A stretch of 14,370 bases of DNA, from assembly GCA_001662425.1 (NCBI GenBank), contig BDDC01000477.1:45706-60075 (forward strand). Reading direction: 5' to 3'. The stretch is from Chlamydomonas sphaeroides (taxonomy: Eukaryota > Chlorophyta > Chlorophyceae > Chlamydomonadales > Chlamydomonadaceae). A model generated the notes under the pieces. The model was not told the DNA's origin. It saw nothing but the letters and a program-made list of their open reading frames with translations, and ran no database searches. Positions within the stretch are counted from its first letter, which is position 1. The number at the start of each line of letters is the position of its first letter. Below, one piece after another: positions 10,601 to 14,370 of this stretch. A program made the translations under genes and the position numbers.

Positions 10601-13600
10601 GGCGTCAAGCTGCGCTTCGCAAGCTCGCAGGGCTTGCACGGGCCTGTGAATGGCCGGCTTGGGCCGTGCGGTCGTGGATTCGGTTTCAGCCGCGAATGAG
10701 GTCGTGGCGGGTGGGCCGCAGCGCGACACGCTCGCGTCCCGCTTCCCTGCTGCAGACGTCGCATGACGACAGCGAGGAGCCCTGGTGCCAGTGCCACGGC
10801 TACTACCAGGGCAAGGCGTGCGAGGTGGCCGACCCCGTGCACTGCTACCGGGGCTGCAGGTAGGAGGGAGGGGCGGCAGGAACGCAGGAGCGCACGGGCG
10901 GCCGCCGTCGGCTTGCAGCTCCGGACGGGACATGGGGCCCCCGGTCTGGGCGCCGGGCGCCGTCCCGTGACACCAAAATAAGCGGCGTGTGTGTTGTGAA
11001 ATGATATGTGCTTAACGTGTGTTGAACGTGTGTTCCAGTGTTAGGCGCTGCTGCTGCCCACCCACACATATTTTCTGCAGCGGCGTGGGCAGCTGCGTGC
11101 GCGGCTGGTGCCACTGCCAGCCCGGCTACTGGGGCCACGGCTGCACCCGCACCAAGGCCTACACCAGCAGCGTCGGTGAGACGATAGCGGGGCCGAGGAA
11201 GGGAGCGCGGAGAAGACGGGCCCCTGGGAGGGCCGGCCCAGGGCTCGCCCGCTTTGCGACACCCAACGCCAGCTGCCCGGGCCAGCAAGGGCCCCGAGGA
11301 GGCGAGGGGCAGAGCGCCGCGACGTTGGGTGGCTCAGTCGCTGCCACCACCCCACCCCGCCCCCTCACCCTGGGCGCCCCAACCTGCTCGCCTCGCGCCA
11401 GGCTGGCGGCCCAACCACGCGGCGCTCAAGATCTACGTGTACGACCTGCCTGAGAACGTGGTTCACCGCCGGGATGCGGACGACACGTGGTGAGCCCCTG
11501 GAGCCAGCTTTCGGGGTGTCCAGGCTCCTCGCTCGCTCACCTGGGGCCCGCACGCGCCGCGTGGCTGCTGGCGTCGGCTGCATGTGACCGCGAGACGGGG
11601 TGGGGTTTCGATGGCGTCGTAGCAACACGTGGCCAAGGACGCACGAGAAGCCCGTGAAACCGCTCTTGTCTCCCTTCCTGTCCCCCTTCATGACAACATG
11701 GGCCTCATCGACGTCATGTTCCACTCTAAGCCTGCAAGGCTGACTGAGGCACGAGCCCGCGACACGCATGTCCTCACCCGCCCCTGCCCTTCCCCTCCCT
11801 CTCCCCTTTTTCCCCGCTGCCCCGTCCGCAGGAGCCTCATCGACGTCATGTACAACTCGGAGATTGAGTTCACGGAGCGGCTGCTGGGGGACTGGGCCGT
11901 GCGCACGGAGAACCCCTGGGAGGGTGGGGCTGGGCTGGAGGCTGGGGCTGGGTTGGAGCGTGCACAAAGAGAAGCCCTCGGAGGGTGCGACCATGCTGTC
12001 TGTGGGCAGCGGGCCAGCGGCTGCAACGGCACGACTCGCAGCATTGCCCCGCGCGGCCGCTGATGCTGTATGCCTGCCTCCCTCCCTGCCCCGGCCACCC
12101 TGCCCGCAGCCTCGCTCTTCTACGTCCCCACCTTCACCTACTGGTACACAGGTGGGGGGCGCGCGAAGGGTTTCCAATTAGCTTACAAGGCCCAGCACAC
12201 GTTACAATGGGCCCGGCGTACTCGGTGCTCCAGTGCCCAATGCCGCAAGCGGACCGCGCCATGCGCCCATCCCGCCTGCCACGCAACAGGGCCGATGCCC
12301 CTGTGTATGAGCAGCACTCGGTGCGCGCTCACGTCGATACGCCCCTCCCGCTCCCGCTCCCTCACGCACGCCTCACCCTCGGCACCTTGCCCTTGCTCCT
12401 CCCTCCCCTCTCCTCCCGCCAGGCAATGTGGGCGACGGCTATTTCATCATGCAGCACGTCACGCACGCGCTCAAGACGCTGCCGCACTCGTTCTTCAACA
12501 CCACCGGCGGCCGCAACCACGCGCTGTGGGCCACCAACGACCGTGGCGTGTGCAAGCTGCAGGCGTCGTCGTCCGACATGCAGCACTCGATCAAGGTACG
12601 TGCAGCACTCGATCAAGGTACGTGCAGCACTCGATCAAGGTACGTGCAGCACTCGGTCAAGGTACGTGCAGGCCACCAAGGCCCACGGCCGGCCGTCGGC
12701 ACCAGGGCAGCCGTGCAGCAGCCGTGCCGCTGCCCGGCTGTGGCCCTCGCCGCCAGCGTGCTGCCCAACTCGTGATGTGGCCCCGCCCTCACTGAATCCC
12801 CCGACCCCGCCGCAGCGGGTGCACTTGCTGGTTGCCTCAACCACCTGCGCCCCGGCTTTGGCTTCACTTCCCCCCGCCTTGCTCGTGGCCCCGGCCCCCC
12901 ACCCGCGGCCCCGACCCCGCCCCGCGCCCTCCGCAGCTGGTGCACTTTGGCCAGTCGCCGCCCCGGCTGCCGCACCACCCCGGCAACGCCGACACGCTGG
13001 GCAAGGAGCTGCTGCTGCCGGAGCCGGGCGTCAGGTTTCCGGGCTTCCCCGAGTTCAACGGCGGCGATGTGCTCACGGAGCACGAGTTCTGCTTACGGTG
13101 GGCGCGGATTCCTCTTAGCACGCCTGTGGTCCTTGAAGTCGTGCCCACGTGTTGCGAGGTCCGCTTGCTACGGTTGAGGGCCTTGAGTACGCTGTCTGGG
13201 AGGCGCCGAGCATGATGATGGTCGGGCCAGGGCACCAAGTGACTTGCTGCTCAACAAAGCGCACACACGAAGACACACCCTGCCATCTGCCCTCCCGTTC
13301 TCTCCCCTTCCCCCGGCCCCAGGCCCGAGAAGGATGTGGTGGCGCCCAACTACCTCAACAAAATGTTCACCGGACCCAGCACGTACGAGCAGGTACGGCA
13401 AGCCGGGATCCCAGGTGCACCGGAGCCTGCAGGCCGCGAGCCGTCGCCGCCGCTGGAGGCAGCGCTCGCACCCGTGCCGTGGGGCCTGCACGACGTACGT
13501 ACGCGGGTGCGCTCGCAGCGGCTCACCTCAGGGCCGAGGCAGCCTGAGCAGCAGCAGCAGCAGAAGAAGAAGAACAACTCGCTACACCGCCTCGCGCAGG

Positions 13601-14257
13601 AGTAGAGCTTTCATCCCCTCTACATATCGCCTGAACCGCAGCTCCAGACGCGGCGCTGTATCCATCGCCCGCTCGCCCCCTCGAGGCAGGCCAGAATCCC
13701 GCATTCGGCTTCCACGTCTCGCCGCCCTGCCCCGGGATGTGTCCATTTATATGTTCTTAAGGTGTTTTCATTGTGAAGGAGAGCATTAGAGTGACACTGG
13801 ACACTAGTTCAAGGTGTGTCTGTGTGTGTGTGTGCTGGGCTGGGCTGCCCATGCAGGTGTGGAACGTCACGCGTGCGGCCGACGGCAGCCGAGTGGTGAC
13901 GTGGCGCGAAGGGGCGCGGGAGCGGCGCAGCGCCACCTTCTTCTTCGGGGGCTACGACGAGTGAGGCCGGGGGAGGCCAGCCGTGCGTGTGTTGGGTTCC
14001 ACACCGCTGGCCAGCCATGCCTCCTCCCTCCGTGTCATACGGCACCCCTTCACCCCGCAACAGGGCTAGGTGCAAACTGTTTGCCCGACCGTGTTTTTCC
14101 CGCCCCCTCCCCCTCCCCCTCCTCCACGCCCGCAGCAACCCCATGTGGTACAGCCAGGGGGTGAGGCAGGCGCTCAAGAAGATGTTCAGCGCGGGCGGCA
14201 AGCACGACCCCGCCGGGAAGCAGGCCAGGCCCGACTACACCATTACGGGGCCGCTGG
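7696..14257 (+). CDS. EGF-exostosin-type glycosyltransferase (GT47 family), at least 18 exons, C-terminus off right edge
   Basis: Exons: 7696-7814, 7971-8026, 8233-8338, 8720-8796, 9140-9153 (microexon), 9767-9928, 10249-10304, 10499-10544, 10756-10859, 11081-11175, 11402-11489, 11832-11923, 12110-12151, 12423-12595, 12937-13097, 13323-13392, 13857-13960, 14136-14257. All junction phases agree, giving 562 complete residues. A signal peptide (MPAFAWLVVALTALLTPRIVHA) precedes an EGF-like module at 34-62 (CTKHGNCNGETGQCDCPFG). Two more Cys modules lie at about 194-234 (CPDRCNHRGWC...CQCHGYY) and 242-268 (CSGVGSCVRGWCHCQPGYWG). The exostosin N-terminal half begins near 288 (KIYVYDLPENVV) and includes YVPTFTYWY, GRNHALWATNDRG, KLVHFG and ATFFFGGY. 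N-glycosylation sequons NDT, NTT and NVT occur. The family transfers sugars in the secretory pathway for wall or matrix glycans; the donor sugar cannot be told. The C-terminal catalytic half lies beyond the window. Confidence 0.9.
8720..8796 (+). CDS. Exon 4 of the exostosin gene
   Basis: It reads KQLRPHACPPHVRLEGSNF then LGCLYPI, continuing from CYCIK of exon 3. The donor of exon 3 is taken as GTGGGT at 8339 (phase 2) and the acceptor as CCTCGCAG ending at 8719. The exon ends at a GTGCGG donor in phase 1. A second AG at 8722-8723 would shift the frame into a TAG, so it is rejected. Confidence 0.75.
9140..9153 (+). CDS. 14-nucleotide microexon (encodes the ATYEQ junction)
   Basis: Exon 4 ends in phase 1 and the next clear exon (9767) starts in phase 0, so the two cannot be joined directly. 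CCTCCGCAG at 9131-9139 is a good acceptor and GTGCGT at 9154 a good donor. The 14 bases between them convert phase 1 to phase 0 and add Ala-Thr-Tyr-Glu-Gln, giving LYPI-ATYEQ-LLCYRYKG. A longer version from an acceptor at 9034 (exon 9035-9153, 119 bases) is also open and keeps phase, but adds a Pro/Arg/Cys-rich stretch with no family look. Confidence 0.55.
9219..9256 (+). repeat. GGCGGA/GGCGGC microsatellite in an intron
   Basis: This is an irregular purine-rich run of GGCGGC and GGCGGA units between the microexon and the exon at 9767. No coding role is supported. The strand could form G-rich structure. Confidence 0.8.
9640..9675 (+). pseudogene. Decayed copy of the start of the exon at 9767
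   Basis: After an acceptor-like CTGCCCGCAG, 36 bases match the first 36 bases of the real exon at 28 positions (by hand count), coding LLGYRYNHRTEA against LLCYRYKGRPEA. The copy lies 127 bases upstream, not a multiple of three. The Cys of the family's CYRY-like motif is Gly in the copy, and only the downstream exon continues in the right frame to a donor, so the upstream one is taken as a relic or an alternative exon. Confidence 0.6.
10077..10118 (+). repeat. Three tandem copies of a 14-bp G-rich unit in an intron
   Basis: The unit GGCTGGGCGGGGCT occurs three times back to back at 10077, 10091 and 10105, the last with a final G. It lies in the intron between the exons at 9767-9928 and 10249-10304. 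No function is evident. Confidence 0.85.
11702..11730 (+). pseudogene. Decayed copy of the start of the exon at 11832
   Basis: GCCTCATCGACGTCATGT (18 bases) is identical at 11702-11719 and 11834-11851, and similarity continues to about 25 of 29 bases. The copy reads GLIDVMFHSK against SLIDVMYNSE in the real exon. It lies 132 bases (44 codons) upstream in the same frame, with no AG acceptor directly before it, so it is unlikely to be used as an exon start. Confidence 0.75.
11969..11991 (+). repeat. Second copy of an exon end plus 5' splice site
   Basis: The real exon end and donor at 11908-11930 (coding ENPWE, then GTGGGG) recur 61 bases downstream at 11969-11991 with 19 of 23 bases matching, including a second GAGG/GTGCGA donor-like site. 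The copy lies inside the intron that ends at 12109. Confidence 0.6.
12580..12667 (+). repeat. 22-bp minisatellite repeating an exon end and its splice donor four times
   Basis: Four head-to-tail 22-bp units start at 12580, 12602, 12624 and 12646. Each contains CACTCGATCAAG/GTACGT, the last codons of the exon (HSIK) plus a 5' splice site; only the fourth differs (GATCAA to GGTCAA). Donors therefore lie at 12596, 12618, 12640 and 12662. The first gives the family-like HSIK-LVHFG junction. Donors two and three would shift frame; the fourth adds 66 bases, 22 codons without a stop, ending in HSVK. Confidence 0.95.
12811..12826 (+). pseudogene. Short copy of the acceptor and start of the exon at 12937
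   Basis: CGCAGCGGGTGCACTT here matches CGCAGCTGGTGCACTT at 12932-12947 at 15 of 16 bases, 121 bases upstream. A shared CCGACCCCGC precedes each (12801 and 12911). The real exon reads LVHFGQ; the copy would read RVHLLV and then loses similarity. Confidence 0.5.
13813..13834 (+). repeat. TG dinucleotide repeat in an intron
   Basis: An alternating GT/TG run, with one CT interruption, lies shortly before the acceptor at 13854-13856. It is a simple repeat in the position of the polypyrimidine tract. Confidence 0.8.
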
Positions 14258-14370
14258 GTGAGGGGCCGTGGGGGCCCAGGGGCCGTGGGGGGGAAGGGGC
14301 CGTGGGGGGGAAGGGGCCGTGGGGGCAGGGGCCGAGGGGCGCAGGGGCCGAGGGGGGCAGGGGCCGAGGG
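14258..14370 (+). repeat. G-rich minisatellite beginning at a 5' splice site, continuing past the window
   Basis: Directly after the exon end at 14257, the intron starts GTGAGGGGCCGTGGGGG and continues with at least seven variants of GGGGCCGTGGGG / GGGGCCGAGGGG separated by short GGAA, GCA or CCA linkers. Runs of four to seven G recur on the sense strand, so the pre-mRNA could form G-quadruplexes next to the donor. Confidence 0.85.

Noticed and set aside
12070..13118. Single long open frames across several exostosin exons
   Set aside because: They run through clear donors and acceptors in frames different from the conserved YVPTFTYWY, GRNHALWATNDRG and KLVHFG segments.
1..14370. tRNA, rRNA, CRISPR array, transposase or viral genes
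   Set aside because: I looked for these on both strands and saw no supporting motif or repeat-spacer structure.

Overview
The window looks like nuclear DNA of a chlorophyte green alga, probably a Chlamydomonas/Volvox-type chlorophyte. The signs are very high GC with GC-ending codons, many short introns with GTGAG/GTACG/GTGGG donors and pyrimidine-rich (C)GCAG acceptors, long Ala/Gly/Pro/Gln low-complexity runs inside proteins, and two recognisable families seen in these algae: a Shewanella-like protein phosphatase and an EGF-exostosin glycosyltransferase. All gene models below were made by hand, by matching splice-site phases and protein continuity.

Layout. (1) Positions 1-2552, minus strand: a five-exon metallophosphatase of the Shewanella-like (SLP) type. 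It has an N-terminal hydrophobic anchor and a large low-complexity insert, and its C-terminus runs off the left edge. (2) 2553-3975: intergenic or untranslated sequence. On the plus strand it carries a palindromic heat-shock-element-like site 15 bases before a TATA box, with no convincing gene behind it. (3) 3976-6957, minus strand: a long gene of unknown function. One exon encodes 872 Ala/Pro/Ser/Gly/Arg-rich residues, preceded by an 89-base intron and a Cys-rich exon; the 5' end is unresolved. (4) 6958-7695: spacer between divergent genes, with short AT-rich patches. (5) 7696-14257 and beyond, plus strand: a gene of at least 18 exons for a secreted or Golgi-lumenal protein with a signal peptide, EGF-like cysteine modules and the N-terminal half of an exostosin (GT47) domain. 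It continues past the right edge.

I see no operon-like or pathway link between the three genes. The most unusual signal is structural and lies in the introns of the exostosin gene. Several contain decayed copies of the adjacent exon edge with its splice site: three clear or fairly clear second copies of a downstream exon start, one weaker, each 120-132 bases upstream of the real one; one second copy of an exon end plus donor; and one 22-bp minisatellite that repeats an exon end plus 5' splice site four times. The unknown gene has a related pattern, an intron whose two flanking exons begin or end with the same RNGVLSLR-coding repeat. Together these suggest local tandem duplication across exon-intron junctions as a way introns grow or arise here. 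The exostosin gene also appears to need a 14-nucleotide microexon.
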